Shown piece after piece: positions 12,501-26,910 of a stretch of DNA of 64,000 nucleotides. The notes beneath the pieces were generated by a model. It was not told the DNA's origin. It did no database searches and saw only the letters and a list, made by a program, of their open reading frames with translations. Each line of letters opens with the position of its first letter. Within the stretch, counting starts at the first letter, position 1. Origin of the DNA: Cinclus cinclus (taxonomy: Eukaryota > Chordata > Aves > Passeriformes > Cinclidae); contig NC_085049.1 of the NCBI RefSeq assembly GCF_963662255.1, positions 63,101,158 through 63,165,157 of the forward strand. The letters run 5' to 3'. Made by a program: the position numbers and the translations under genes.

Positions 12501-15500
12501 TATGTAAGCAATAAAACATGCAGATATTTCTTTATTCATCACTCCTGCTTGCATGTGTTTGGCATTTTAAAATTCTAGTCATGTGAGTAATAGTGGTAGT
12601 ATATTTTAATATTGAAATAGGTTCCTGAATGAACTGTGTTCATGTTATGTCTTCTGTCAATTTCAGAAACTGGGATTGCAAGGACAAATAAAAATGACCT
12701 GTTTTTTTTTTTTGTAGTAGGAGAAGCTTGTTCTTTCAATATATGTAGTTTGTGATAAAATAAAACAAGTGAAGATTTGAGCATATCTTACACCTGCAGT
12801 TGATGTTCATTCTTGATTTTTTAATGATACTATACTGCATTAAGTTAATGGTGAATCTACATCTTTACATGACTGGATTTCCATATCTGCTTTTGGTAAC
12901 TGGAATGGTGTCTTAATTCAGAGTTTGTTGTTTATTCTGTGTTTTTACTTAAAAAATAGGATGTGAAATCTTTCTGATTAAATTTTGAGAATAATTTCCT
13001 TGGATTGATTGATATTATTTGCCAAGTTCTATGCTAGTATAGGTAACTTGTTGAAGATATTTTCAAATATAACTGCAACAGATTTTGTGTGGTGGCATTG
13101 CTCAGTTCTCATGAAAAGTAATTCATCACTTGCTAAAAAAGTATGTAGGGATGTCAATTTTTGGTGGTTTAAGTTGAGGCTTCTTTAAGATACTGATCTT
13201 AAGGGTATAGGTGCTGAGGATGCTTTGAAAAACAGCCTTAGAGAAGTTGTCTGCAGAGACCTGTTAATAGAAATAATACCCAGACAGTGTCTGAAAACAT
13301 AGTGGCATAGATTCTAGTAAATATTTCTGAGAAAACTGCAGGAGAAGCAAGGACAGTGTATCTATAAAATACTGCTAAGCCATCTTTATATTAACTGAAT
13401 GGCCTAGCTTTTCCTGTTTTTATGGCTAGATGTTATTGTCTTGCTCTCATTCTGTTTATACCAAAGTAAATGAATCTAACCTGGATTATTTAATCTACAT
13501 TAATATCTACTTCAGTGTCACAGTGTAGTTAATTGCTGGGGGCTTCTGTCATTCATATCTCATACAAAACTAATAAAATATGTAATCTCACTGTTTCCAA
13601 CCAGAAATGAAACACGGACTTGGGAAACAGCCTTGGTAACTGTCTTATATAGGGAACGTTTTCTCCTAGCTGTGTTTTGTATGCAAGGCTTCCAATAGTA
13701 GGCTGTTAAAAAAAAAAAAAAACAAACCACAAAGGTCTTTGTCACTGAAGGAGGAAAAAAGCCTGAAACATCTGATAAAGCGCAGGAAGCAAAATTGTTG
13801 ACAAAGAAAATTCCTTTTCTGTAGAGTCACTTTTATGAGAAGCGCCACTCCCCAAAGGTAATATATTTAACTGTTAGTGGATCCTCGTGACATCATACAT
13901 TTTTTTAATCTTGTATTCAAAGGTTTGAAAGGGATATAGAAATCTATGTGGGTTAATATTCTTCCGAAGTTTTCTGTGTGCTATTTTGCTGTCTTATTTG
14001 TGCTATATTCTAGTATATAAATGCTTGCCTCTCTGTGATCATAAGAGGCTTTGGAAAAATAATGTGTTCTGTTTTGTGCAGAAGTGGGGGGTATGGTCTT
14101 TTACGATGGTCTTTTCATCTTGTTTAACTCCTGTCAAAGCTCCTTCCACAGTGTGCACAAACCTTGCTTTTTCTGCCAGGTAGTAATATTCCAGTAGGCT
14201 TGGCTTATTGTGGCTCTTTGTCAGAAAGTCTAGTAAGCTTTTTGGTTAAGCAGACTAAAATACTGAAAAGCTGCACTGTTTTACAGCATAGAGATACATC
14301 TTTATTTTTAATAATGTCCCTTCACCCTCTTTGGATGAGTAGGTAGCTCTGTTGTGATTTTGAACCAAACCTTAGGGTTAGCAGTGGTTTTGTTGAGTAG
14401 CAGAGGGGACAGAAGGTGTCAGAAATGGGGGAAGGAGTGCCTAACTGGGACCAAAAGAGAGCTTGCCAGGTAGGGCATGGTGTTCTATGCACTCATCCAG
14501 AATCAGATATTACTGGAGTGTGTTCACCCAGGTTTTCCTTACTCTCTTCTGGTTTTGCTATATATGTTGTGCAGAAATTTATTTACTTCAATAATTCCAT
14601 GAGATCAGCTGTACGAATTTGTACTGTTGTAATAAGGATGGAAACTTGTAGCTTCTGATCCGGGAAAGCTTGTGTAAAAACAGTACAAGATTGTCCTGCA
14701 GAATTACTTAATTCTGTGTCATTTCAAAGCCCTACTTAGGGACAATCTATCTATTACATTGAAGGGGGTTTTATATTGAATTTTATTTTTTAAATGGTGT
14801 GCTGTCTAACTGTTAACTTTGAACAAGGAGGAAATATGACTTATATTAAATGTTAATTAAATCAATAGAAAAGAGGCAGACAGAAAAACATTCTGGCCTT
14901 GTAGAAAACAGAAAGTATTTAACATTATAGTAAGTATTAGTAGGCCTTTGTATGTTTTGCTTAAGGAGTCTGAAAGTAACTCCAATAAATGTGAACTACT
15001 TTTGGATTTTGGACTATGATGAATTTGGAAGTGTTCTTGCTTGAAATGTGCAATGCTAATTTCAGGTATTTCTTTAGTGAAACTTTCATGTATATGAGAG
15101 GAGGAGGTTTAAAATTGAAATTTTATGCCTGTGTGAAATTTTTATATAGCAAATGAGATATGAGTAAAGAAAGGCAACTACATATTCTTCACACATGCAA
15201 GAGCATGTTTTGTCAGCAGTTTCTGCAGTTACTTTTGTTGCACACTTCATGATTAGTTAATACGTGTTGGGAATGTTATAAATGCATGTCTGGCATATCA
15301 GAATATGATTTATACTGTGTAAATCATAAATACTTCATTCAGTATTTTCACTGCTCATTACCCAGAATTGTCTAGCAGCACTTGAGAGTAAATGTATTCT
15401 CCTAAGACCTAGGTGCTGTCATCAGCAATATCTCTGTGTTTATGGTCTCAGCTGCATGGACCACTTTTTGAAATTACCTGCTGTGCAAATAAAGAATATT

Positions 15501-18500
15501 AAAGTCTTTGTCATGCTAAAGTAGAAGTTTAATACAAGTACTAAATAAATTTACAATACTGTTGTTTTCTGAAAGAAATGGATGTCTCAAATTTAGCTAT
15601 CCAGTCTCAAAACAGCAGTATTAGTCATCTAGTTGGGTTAAAGAGAAAGTTGCTTTTAATCAGCTTTTCATTGTCATTAAAAATTAATTGTTTATTTTAA
15701 AAGGAGAAGTGAATTTTCTTTGTAGGAAATGGTGAACAATGCTAAAATTAACCTGATCTACAGCATGCGATGTACTGTTTGACAGAATAATGCACCTTAA
15801 TTTAGAATCATTTAAGTAAATAGCAATGTCTTCTAGGTGTTTTTATTTATACAATTAGATCAACATAAATAATCTGTATTAAAACCAAATTTTGAGTCTT
15901 TCACAAGAGGTCATGCCTCTCTAGTAGTACTGGTATCTGGGAATGACAGGTATCATTCCTGTCCTGGAGGGTATGGGACTAACTCGGTCAGGGCACTGTG
16001 GGGACTGGGCTCTTCATAGCCTGCCTGTGCCATGGAGAGTGATGTGGCCACCATGGCTTCCCTTCTAGTACCTCTGGTGGGTGCATTCTTTAATGATAAA
16101 ACTAGCTTGCTACTTTAAAACTGGGAAAAACATCTTAAATAGTTTCTTTAATCCTTTTCTTTCAGCTAGTGACACCTGGCAAATTGTTGAGTTCTTGTTC
16201 TTGTCTGTATTCTCATTAACTTGATAATTTGGTCTTCCTAGCTGGTATGCATACACTCAGTTAAAACTTAATGTTGGTACCAATGTAAAGAGATGTCTAG
16301 GAAAGGGATTAGGTTGAGAATAGTGTGAGCTACAGGAGAATGAACATTCATTTGCAGGGTATTCACTTGTTTGAGCTGTACTTATTTTAAGGATAAAAAA
16401 AGTTATGATTTAAGAGTAGAAAGGCTTTGAAGTAAATACGTATTTCCTCCAAATGTCTGTACTGACTAGATTATGGACCAATATGGATGGAATCCCATTG
16501 TGATTAAAAACTCTTAGTTAAGTCTACCTGTCCGTATAAAAGATAGCAGATCTGTGTTATTCTGACTTACGTGTTTAGTTCATAAAGCTGTAATTAGAGG
16601 CACAAACAAAAATGTTGCTGTGATACTCTAGAAAGGGTTCTTGAACTGAGGATTTGTGCCTGGTATTATCCCCTGCTATTCTACAGATGCAGCATAAAAC
16701 CTGATTCTAAGTCTGTTCTAGTAATGCTGCTAAATGTTTTCACATAAAATCTGGATGGGATGTGCCTGTGTCTGCCTGTTAGTAGAAGACTATTCTGAAG
16801 CTGAATCAACTTGAGTAAATTGTTTTTTCCCCTGCTGTACTCTGCATGAGGTTGAAAATAACTTGCTTAGTCTTGTCCCCACACCATGTTTTCTATCAAT
16901 GTGATGGTTGTAAGGGTAGAGTAGTGATGGCCTTTTTCATCACCTGATGGTCCAGGACAGCTTTACTCCCCTGCAGACTTCCAAGGACTCCTGTGATAAG
17001 GGGATAACATGCAGGGTGGTAAATACACTGTGGTTTTTCTCTCTCAGTGGGAGCTTAATTTAATGGCATCATCTTTAGTCATCTCATTCTGTTACATGAG
17101 CTTTTTGCTGCAAAGCTCTTTCCTGTGCATGCTCGTTGACCTAAGCTCTAACTGGTCAGATTGCTGTTCATCAGACCTATGCATTGAAAAAAATGGCATG
17201 CTTTCAGTTTGTCCTCCAAGATGCTTTGCAAAGTGTGTGCAGTGTTCTATAAAACAAAGGGAGATCCTTAGGTCTTTTAGTTGACTTGGTAATTAAATTA
17301 GGTAATTCTCATAGTGGATAGTTGGAATCTGTTCATAAATGAAGTGAAAACCTGTTCATTACAAGCCTTGCTAATAACATTTATTCTACCCTTAGACCTC
17401 ATGCATAACCTCATCTTGTTTTAGTAAATGTCAGCTAGTGTAATACATAATTAAACCGTTTTGAACCATTTCTCAATTATCCTAATAAATTGTGAAACAA
17501 ACTATGTCAGTCCTTTAAGTCGTATCAAAACAAGCTTTTTTTTGGGCTTATTGTGCTGTCTTAAGGAAGTACATTCAATGAGAATTTTTGCTGGTGGTTT
17601 GTAAAACATAAACTGCACAAGAAATTAAGCTTCAAAAGTTTACTGAGCTGTAGATAGGGTAATACTGTTTTGATAGTAGCAGTCTGATCCCTATTCTTGC
17701 TTTTATTTCACTGTGAAGTACAAGGGGTTCAGCATGGTATTACAACTGCATTTGTTTGTTACACTTGAGAATGGAAAGTTTAGCTTTAGGTGTCTTGCTA
17801 GTATGTATGACAGGCTGTGTCAATTGCTTGCCACCCCTTTTTATGTTCAATTTACTCTGTATAACTGAAGAAAATAATATTTTTTTCCAAGGGTTGATAC
17901 AAGATATTTAAAGTGTTTATAAATCCTTAGGTTTGACTTACAAGATCTTCTTGGTCTCTGCATATACTAAGTGCAGTGGGATGCCACATATGTGTAGCTT
18001 AGTTTATTAATCTTTGGATTGGCAGTTTTCTACCAAATGAAAATTTACTACTGCATTTTGATAGTTTACATCGTCTTGCTGGGATACTCATGAGTCTTTA
18101 TAAGGTTCATTTTTTTAATATTGGAATTTCTAATCAACTTAAGTATTTTCTGCTTGACTTTTGTGCTTGTTTATAACTCTGTCATATTTCAGTAGTAATC
18201 AAGAGCTAATCTGGTGTGGAAAGAAGCAGAATACCTGGTTTGTGTAACTCTCTTGCAATATATTTCCACAGCGTGCAAGACAGTATGTGTAGCAAGAATA
18301 GGTTTTTAAAAAGCTAGTCCCAACTTTACTTTGTAAATCAGATTTGAATATTTAAAATGCAAATTTAATGATAAATATATATTTCAAAATCAAATCAATG
18401 GTAATTGTGTTAACCCTGTAGGGGGGTGATTCTTTGATAGAATTATAGAGGTTTTTATTTCAAAGTCTTATTAAAGTGATGAAGAAGCATGGAATATGGA

Positions 18501-21500
18501 TGTGGGGGAAAGGGCAACTCATGCAGATCAGTTAGTCTTACTCTTAGGGCATCCTGATTCTGTGTGTGGCACTGACATTCAGCATGTGAACGATGCCTTT
18601 TTTTTTTCCCCCTCTGATGTCTAATTTGAGACATGTAGCTAATTTTTTTTTTTAATCCAAAGCTTAAAGCTTTTTCTAGCAGGTTATCAGGTAGTTGTGT
18701 ATTTAGTTACTTTACCTCGGAAGTTAATTATGTGACTTTGTTAATTGTTCCTTATTGAAGGGGGATGTTGCTCTTCAGGCGTAGCTTTATGGGCTGCCCT
18801 TAGCAATGTAGCTGCATGAGTGCTGTCCTCTGCATGCATCTGAGGTCTGCAAGCTGCATGTAGTTAAGGTTTCAGGTTAGGTGTTTTTTTCCTAGTCTCT
18901 CATACTTAATGAAGTTCTTCAAGCTTGTTACAGGTACAGATTAATTCTTAGGGAGGTAATTTATCTGTACCTACAGAATTTATGTTGTATGTGGCAGTCA
19001 TACCATCTTTGTTATAAGGACCTGATTAAAGTTCAGGGAAGCGTATAATAGGGAATTAGGTGTTGGGAAAAGAGGTCCCTCTATGCTTGGTTTGTTTCAG
19101 ATTTGCTTTGGTAATGTTTGACTGTCTTTGCTTTTATGCTGTCAAAATGTCATTATTTGGATCTTTCCCAATGTTTTTATTCAAGTGATAGGAAACAGAA
19201 GGGAAGGAACTAATTGGGATGAGTCTAGGAAACATGCTCTGAATACACATACTGCATTTGTGCTTTCTTACCAAGATTTCCAGCACATGAGATGTGTGAT
19301 GGCAGAGGCATCGTTGACAATGTAGCTACAGCACGTTGGGAGTCCAAAATACATTTTCATCCCTACTGCCACTAAAGCAAAGTATGTGTGTTTCTCCTTA
19401 GTGAGGTTCTGTCAAATTCTTGCTTTACAAAGAGGAGGTTGTCTTGTTAGTTCATGAGTAATGGCTACATCCTACTGTCTCTTTTGTCAGCAGAGGGTAG
19501 GATTTCCTCCTACATCCAGGGAAAAAAGAGAAAATTAGAAGGTGGTAGAGGCTAAAATCAAAATAAATGTGAGAAGAAATAGGCCAGATTAATCACTGAT
19601 GGTGTAAGACAGCAGTTCTTTCTTCAGGTGAGAAAATTACTCTTGCTGGTGGTATTTTCAGGGGGCAAGGCAGAGGGTACTTGCACGTAGGTGATGTTAC
19701 ACATTTGATTAAGGTAGAATGGAAAACTACCTGCAGCTCTGAAGTGCCTGATACCTTGGTTGCTTCATTGCAAGAGGCTAAGGCACTCAGAAACCCAGTA
19801 AAATCCTAAACTGTGGAAGCTTATAATTCTATTTGTGACTCAGCATAATTGTGAGCGCAGTATAGGTGGCAATAATTCAAACAAAAGCACGAGGGGAAAT
19901 AGTTTGTGGTGGATTGTAGATCTTTTTCCTTATTTTCTGTGTACTGCAGTCACTGCAGCAATGATACCTGAGCTGGCTATAGAGTAATTGGTATGCACAT
20001 TGCTACTGGCAGAAGCCTTTCATTGGAGGTGGTTGCAGAAAATGTTATAAAACTTTCTGTGAAGTCTTACCAGTCATCTCCCTCAATGACTTGAAGTTTT
20101 TTATTCCCTGCAGGTTAAAATCTTTCACTTTTCAATGTTCCATTTAATTTCAACATTTGGATACTGGGGTCAATGTTTTTGGGGTTTTTTTTTCCAACAA
20201 TTAATCTGTTTCTTGATCTGTGACAGCCAGTGGTCAGTGAATATTTATTTCCCCCTCACCCCAATGATTTGTTGTACAATTTGAAATACAGTCTAAATAC
20301 ACACAATAAAAATAGTCCATGTCATGCTGAAGTTTAGATGTTTGCTGAGGCTGTGCAAAGCAAGAGCTTGTTTGAAAACTATGTATTTTCTTGGATTTGT
20401 CATCACCTGCTATCATATTACAAGCTTTCAGATCTAAAACGAAAGTATCCCACTGTCAGTCCTGAAATATGCAGTATCAAAATGTTACATGGGGAGGGAG
20501 TAATACTTGACAATTCTTTTGATACACCTTTCTCTCCACTGTTGTTATGCCAGTAGGATTTTTTTGTGGGCGTAGACAGCTTAAAACATCCTTATTAGGG
20601 AGTGTATGAGCTTAAGTGGTCACGATGTCCATTTGAATCACTGGTAAGAGTTATGTTAGAAAACAAGTAGTGTGGCATTGCTGACACTTGATTCTACTGA
20701 ATGAAAAAATTGCTTACAAATTCTCGCCTGTAAACGAAGCCTTTTTTTTTTATTTTTTCTTTCTTCCCTCCCTTCTCTCCCCCTCCCAATCTGGAAAGAG
20801 AGATAATTGGTTTTCAAGAAGCCACTTTTGCCTTTTTGTTCTTTATTTATTTGTTAGCTTGGTTGTTTTGTTTTTCTCTAGACAAGCATGGTGACTCTTA
20901 GCTTTTGCTGACTTTCATATTGGCAGTCTGATGGTGAGATTTAGATGTAAGTTCATATAGAACAGACAAATAATACCAAAAATAGGGAAGGAAAAGTTGG
21001 GGGTTCATTTGTTTGTTTGTTTTTTGCATTTATTTAGATTCAGAAAACTCCTCGTTTTTAAGGTTAGGATGAAATATTAACACACTTCTGTTGATTTTCC
21101 AGTCTGTATGATAATTATTGATTCTTGGGAATCAGTATTTGGGTTGAATAATTTGATGGTTGATAAATTGATTCAGTATGTTACATTTACTAAGTTACAA
21201 TTTGTTAGATTTCCAAGATACAGATTTTCACTAGAAAAACTAAATCAAACGTGATCTTTATTTTTCAAAATAATTTGATTGTCTATATCTTTGCTATGAT
21301 CCCTGTTAATTTCTTCAGCTCTTCTTTACAATAACTTACTTGAGTCAATCTTGGGAACTTCAGAAAAATGATCCTACTTCTTACGTGTTTCCTACGTATC
21401 CAGAAAAGGGTAAGATTTCCTACGTAATTCGTTCAGCATCTCTCAACGTTAAAAATAGATCTGTGAAATTCTTCCCATTTTTTGGCAGTTTTTCATTTGT

Positions 21501-22386
21501 AATTGTGCTATTTTGGTTACTTTTATTTCTGATAGAAATTTATAGCTGGTGTTTAAACAAACTAGGCTAGCATGAAGGTTGGAATTTAAAAAATTAAAGC
21601 TAAAAGGGGGAAAAACAAAGCTAAAAATACTTGTCAAGATTTAAGCATTAGAGAGAGAGCGAGTAATTAATTTCTGATGCTTTCAGTAAGAGCCTCTCAC
21701 AGATTAGTGTTTTGTTCTTTTTATTTCAAATCTGCATTGTAGCTTTGCTTATTTGACATCTACATCTATTTCTTTATATCCAGAAAGGTTACCTTCAGCA
21801 GTTCAGGAGAACTTAATCCCTCGCCTATCTAGTGCAATCAGAAATAAGCTTTGGCATAGAAGGAAGAGTAAGCTAAACAACAGAAATGCATATTAAAGTA
21901 CTCTTACATAAGGAGGGTATTTTTAAATGGTGCTGGCTTAGTGGAGTGGATTTTGTAAAGGCACTCATGGTCTTCTAAACAAGCAGTTAAAAAACAAGTC
22001 TGTCTTAAGCATGAGAATTTTTCAGTAGATATCATGGAGGGCTGACTCAATCCATTGTCAATGTTCTTTCTCATTTTGCTTGAAAGGTTGGAGGGTTATT
22101 CACTGGGGTTTTTTGTTGTAGTTTTGACTTCACAGCCAGATTCAACTTGCACACAATTTTCAAGAGCTTTTGCAATTTCCTTTTTCAATGCTTTTATTAA
22201 AATAAGAAAAAAAAGGGGAGAGAAACATGAACACACAATAACTTTGGTACCTCTAAGGCCTTCTCAAGATTCTGAAAATGCTTTTCTGAGCTGTGTCCAT
22301 CATAATGGAATCCGGATCAGACTAGGAGCACATGTAAAATGCATTTACTTTCTTACATTTTTATAATAGCAAGATGTGAACTTCAG

Positions 22387-22988
22387 CTGTGTCCTAGGCT
22401 GCATCCAAAGCAGCGTGGCCAGCAGGACAAGGAAGTCCTGCTGTGCCCTGGTGAGACTTCTCTGCAGGGCTGCATCCAGTTCTGTTGTCCCAGCACAGGA
22501 AGGACATGGATCTGTTGGACAGAGTCCAGAGGAGGAACACAGAGGTGATCAAAGGGACAGAGCACCTTTCCTGCAAGGAAAGGCTGAGAGAATTGGGATT
22601 GTTCGGTCTGGAAATGAGGTTCTGAGACAGCCTGATTGCAGCCTTCCAGTACCTGAAGGGAAACACCAAGAAAGATGTAGAGATGTTTCCAAGGGCACAC
22701 AGTGACAGGTCAAGAGGGAATGGATTAAAATTGGGATTACTTTTAGATGAGATATTGGGATGAAATTCTTTACTGTGAGGATAGTGAGGTACTGGCCCAC
22801 AGGAGCTGTGAATGCCCCATTCCTAGAAGCTTTTGAGGTCAGGCTGGATGGGGCTTTGAGCAGCCTGGTCTATTGAAAGGTATTCCTCCTATGGAAGAGA
22901 AGTTGGTACTAGATAATTTTTAAGGTCCCTTCCAACCTGAGCCATTCTGAGATTCATAGAATGGCCTGTTCTGTAATTCTGTAATGGC
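22387..22988 (+). mobile_element. CR1 LINE fragment, 3' end, sense orientation
   Basis: About 600 bases match the 3' part of chicken-repeat-1 elements in order. Recognisable blocks are GGCTGCATCCAAAGCAG near 22398, CCAGAGGAGGAACACAGA near 22527, GCAGCCTTCCAGTACCTGAA near 22638 and GAAATTCTTTACTGTGAGG near 22762. GATGGGGCTTTGAGCAGCCT follows near 22847, and the terminal AAGGTCCCTTCCAACC near 22923 leads into degenerate ATTCTGTAATTCTGTAATGG tail units. The first half overlaps the end of the CR1 reverse-transcriptase frame, but the frame is broken by many changes. It is a 5'-truncated dead copy inserted in intron 1, as is usual for CR1. I cannot assign the subfamily. Confidence 0.93.
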
Positions 22989-25900
22989 TTTAATATTCGT
23001 TGATGCTATTAAAAAAATAAAATAATAATAGAGTAGATAATGGGGGAAAAGATGGAAAAAAATGGATTCTAAAAGAACATTCATATTTTATGCTTTGATG
23101 TCAGGCTAGTAGCTGAATTTGTAACTAGGTAAGCAATCCTGAAAATTGTCAGGAAGAATGGGTATCTTTTTGTAGTGTTGGCTTTTTGACCACTTTATAC
23201 CGTTCTTTGTTTGATTTTGATCCGTAACTATTCTGAACATGTTTTGTGTTGCAGTTTCTTAAACTTTGATCCTAGCATTGAATCCCAGTCTGTCTACTGG
23301 ATGACTTAAATGATCCCTACAGGGAACTGAAGACAGATACATGCATTTATCCAGAGCAAATCCTTCTTTGAAGATTAGTTTATAGATATATTGTTTGCAT
23401 TATTTTCTTTCCAGAAGTACTGGTTTTGATGGCATACTTTTCAACTGTGGGCATGCAAGTACAGTGAAGTTATGGGTTTTTTCATATTAATATTTTTTTG
23501 TTAAATTTATTCATTTGTGGGAAAATGGTGGGACTATCCACTTTCAGGGATCAAGTGGTTAGTTAATGTGTCTATACTACAATATATATTTCCATCTATT
23601 GTTTAGCCATACCTGCTCTTATATATTATGATCAAATACTGCAAGTGTTTCAAGTAACTACCTTCAGTAATAATGCATTTATTTCCAAGTACCCTTGTTT
23701 TTCCTTTGCTGAAGTTAAAATAGTTTTGTAAAACACGAAGCATTGAGAAAATAAACAGAAAAATCATCAGTGATGACCCATACAGCCCTTCACTGTAGTG
23801 TATTGCTTTTCATAGTCAAGAAGATTCAATCTTGCTTCCAAGAAATCAATTCCAATATTTATAGGTGTGCTGTTGTACAACTGTTAGTGTATTCATATTT
23901 ATATCATATTTTATGGATTCAAAGAAAAGTTCCTTGCAGATTAGTATCTTACTGTATCAGAAAATTCAGTGGTAGTTGCTTCAAAACCAGATATAAATAT
24001 GCATTGTGACAGTGCTGAAATTATGTAAAATATCAAATGTTCCTGTCAAATTGGCTGAGTCATGTATTTCTCTCAACTTGTCTTTTTTTGTTATTTCAAA
24101 TCTAAGAAGCTGTTTCACAGCATACAAGACAAACAGAAATAATAACACACTTCAGTATTTTTACTTTGAATAGTTTCTACTGCATGAAATTTAAATTGGC
24201 CATCTAAGGTAAAGGACTGGATACCGATGGCAGAGTAATGGCTGATTAGGGATCTACCCCATAGTTTAAAGGAGTACTTCAGTTTTACAGGCAAGAAAGT
24301 CTACTTTTAAAAACAGACTAGAATAATTAATTTTTTTAGAGCAAGCAGTTTAAGAGCAAACTTAATAGCTTTCAAGTGCTATACCTTTGCTTTAAAATAT
24401 ATCTGATTTACCAAAACTAGTAAATTTATTTGGAGTACACATTGAAAATTTTACCTAGACAGTGTAAGTAAGAGGTTTGCATACTCCTGTGTTTCTTACT
24501 CTGTGTAAGATTTGGCTTTTGGTTTTGTGCTGGCATCCTCATAAATCACAGCTCTGTCTTTTGCTGTTTCTGAAATGGAAAGAAATTGTTGTTGATTTAC
24601 CTGCAGGAGATGAGTTACAATTCTGTTTAAAAACAGTTTTGAATATTATCTTATTTCTAAATAAGACAAAATTTCTTTTTGGGTTTTGAAGACTTTTGAT
24701 AAATCTTTTTAGACTTTATTTTTTACTTAAGTTTTTCATGGCCTGACTTCTTGTTTCATCACACTTTTTTGGGCTTTCCACTGTTTTTGAGGATGGAATA
24801 AATGAAGAACGCACCAAACTGGAGCTTGCATAATATATTTGTCTCTGGGGAATGAGATCAATTTCTGTGGTATCAGAAGTCATCATTCCTTTCTACATGT
24901 GCAAATGATTTTTAGAAGATAGTGCATTGACTAAAGGGTTCCTGTGTGAAGTAAAGGAAACCAGAGATCTTCGAAGTACTGGAGATAGTGTGCCATTTCC
25001 TTTTAAAGATTAAAACTTGACATAGGCACTTATGGGCTCACTAATTAGATGAGGCAAATCATTAACATATTTTTCAGTAGGTTGGAGATATATTATTGTT
25101 TTTATTCTTTCTTGCATTATTTTTATAAGAAACTTCCACAACTATGAACAAGCCCAAACTTTGTGCTTTAGTCTTTTGTGGCCTTCTTATGGGTGATTTC
25201 TGAAGGAACAACTCCTTGAGGCTAGACGCTTCATAGAGGTCTGACTAATTTTGTAAAGTTAAATAAAAATCAAAAACCATGACACTGAGTAAAGAGGAGA
25301 CTGGTATCTTGACTGAACAATTCTTGTTCCTATGCAAAACAAAGGCTTAGTTTCATGATGGTCTTGGTTCTTAAGCTTAGAAGTGGTTCTTGAACATTTT
25401 TTTTTTCTTGAAAACACTTGAGAAATGATAAAGTAAAGATTTGGAAAACAGAAAATTACATATTTTACTATAAAATTTCATGTGCTGATGGAAACTTTTG
25501 AAAAGTTCCATTTGGAAATGAAATTTAAAGCAAGGCTTTTAGTCTGAGGTGTGTTAGGTTGGTCTAATGGTACTTTAGGAAGTTGATAAGAGTTTTAATG
25601 TCTTCAGTGGGAGAGTAATTAAGTCAACAATAGAAATAAAAAAGGAAATTTTTATTCAATGGCAGAAAAAAATTTTGAAAACAAAATGCAAAAAAGAATG
25701 TTAACCCGTAAGTGGCCTTCTTGCAAATCCTCATTTCTTTAATGTGTGAGAAGAAGTTTCCTAGGGAGCCATAGGGTTTTGTGGTTGCTGTTTTACTCTG
25801 GAAAGCTGTCAGTACAGCTCTCTTTGCAGGCTCCTGTACCTCAGCTCACAGCTGCACCTCTAGCAGTAGCAGATTGTTCATTACTCTCCCTGCAGGATCA

Positions 25901-26855
25901 CCCATCAGTGCAAACTTGATCCAGATCAAGTGTAAGCAAATAATAACACTTCTGTTGACTTGATCAGAACATGCAACAATGCTGCTTTTCAGCTTTGTGG
26001 TGGCTGTGGTAGCATAGTTGATCCTCTGTTCAGCGTAGGTTTGAAACAGCTACACTCACAGTGCTTTGAACAAATTCATACAGAAAAGCTGGAAAAACTC
26101 TGTTGCTATGCATCATGTGAATGTGTGGGCTTTTGATCTAGTAATTAGGCAGCCTAATACCCAGTTTACTGTCTTGAAATGTAGATCAAATCTCTGTCAC
26201 CAGTAAAGAGGGAAAACGAGAGAAGTTGTTGCATACAGCTTACTCTAGTCCTGTCTCTCACAGCTTTTCAATACCTTGTGAGTCTTCTCTCTACCTCAGT
26301 TTCTCCTCGTCATTCCAGTTTGCATTTGCCTGTTGAAGTTCCTTGCTCAAACTTTGTTCTGCAGTGCTCTAGTTGCTTTTTCATGGAAGTATCAATATAT
26401 GTTTAGCTTTAGAACTTGTTCTATTGCAGTTTTTTAAATTGTAGGTTCCAGAGTAACTTTCCTATCAAGAACAAATTTGTATGCTTTTCATATTTGACTG
26501 CTTCACAGTCTTTTTTACCAAGTGTTTAAATATTGGTGTGATAGGAACAGTGAAAATAGGGGAAAAGGAATTACCTAAGACTGCATAGTGATAGGACATA
26601 ATTTCTCTTCAATAGCATATTATATGCTATAATGAAATTGAAGACGGATAAGATGAAGAAACAATTGAAGTAGCTTTTGTATAAATTATAATGTGGACAT
26701 TATAGCAAATTATAATGTGTGCAGTTCTTTTATGTTTTTGCTTGTCACCTTCAAAGATTTTTGCTTGAGATTTTGCTCAGTTTCTTTTGTTTGGTTGGTT
26801 TCAGTAAGAGTATACCAAGATCATGTATAATTTTACTTGTTACTTCTCTGAAAAG

Positions 26856-26858
<3 letters not shown>

Positions 26859-26893
<35 letters not shown>

Positions 26894-26910
26894 CAAATCT
26901 GGTCTTTATT
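26859..26910 (-). repeat. Poly(A)33 with upstream AATAAA on the minus strand
   Basis: On the plus strand a run of 33 T (26859-26891) is followed by 13 other bases and then TTTATT (26905-26910). Read on the minus strand this is AATAAA, a 13-nt spacer and A33, the layout of a cleaved and polyadenylated transcript end. It suggests a retro-inserted RNA, or its remnant, with a body extending to the right. No coding body could be recognised in 26911-27900, and no clear target-site duplication was found. Chance pairing of a homopolymer with TTTATT in AT-rich DNA is the alternative. Confidence 0.5.

Noticed and set aside
22376..22705. Overlapping open frames on both strands of about 90-110 codons
   Set aside because: They lie inside the decayed CR1 copy and are by-products of it. 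No intact reverse-transcriptase motif is present.
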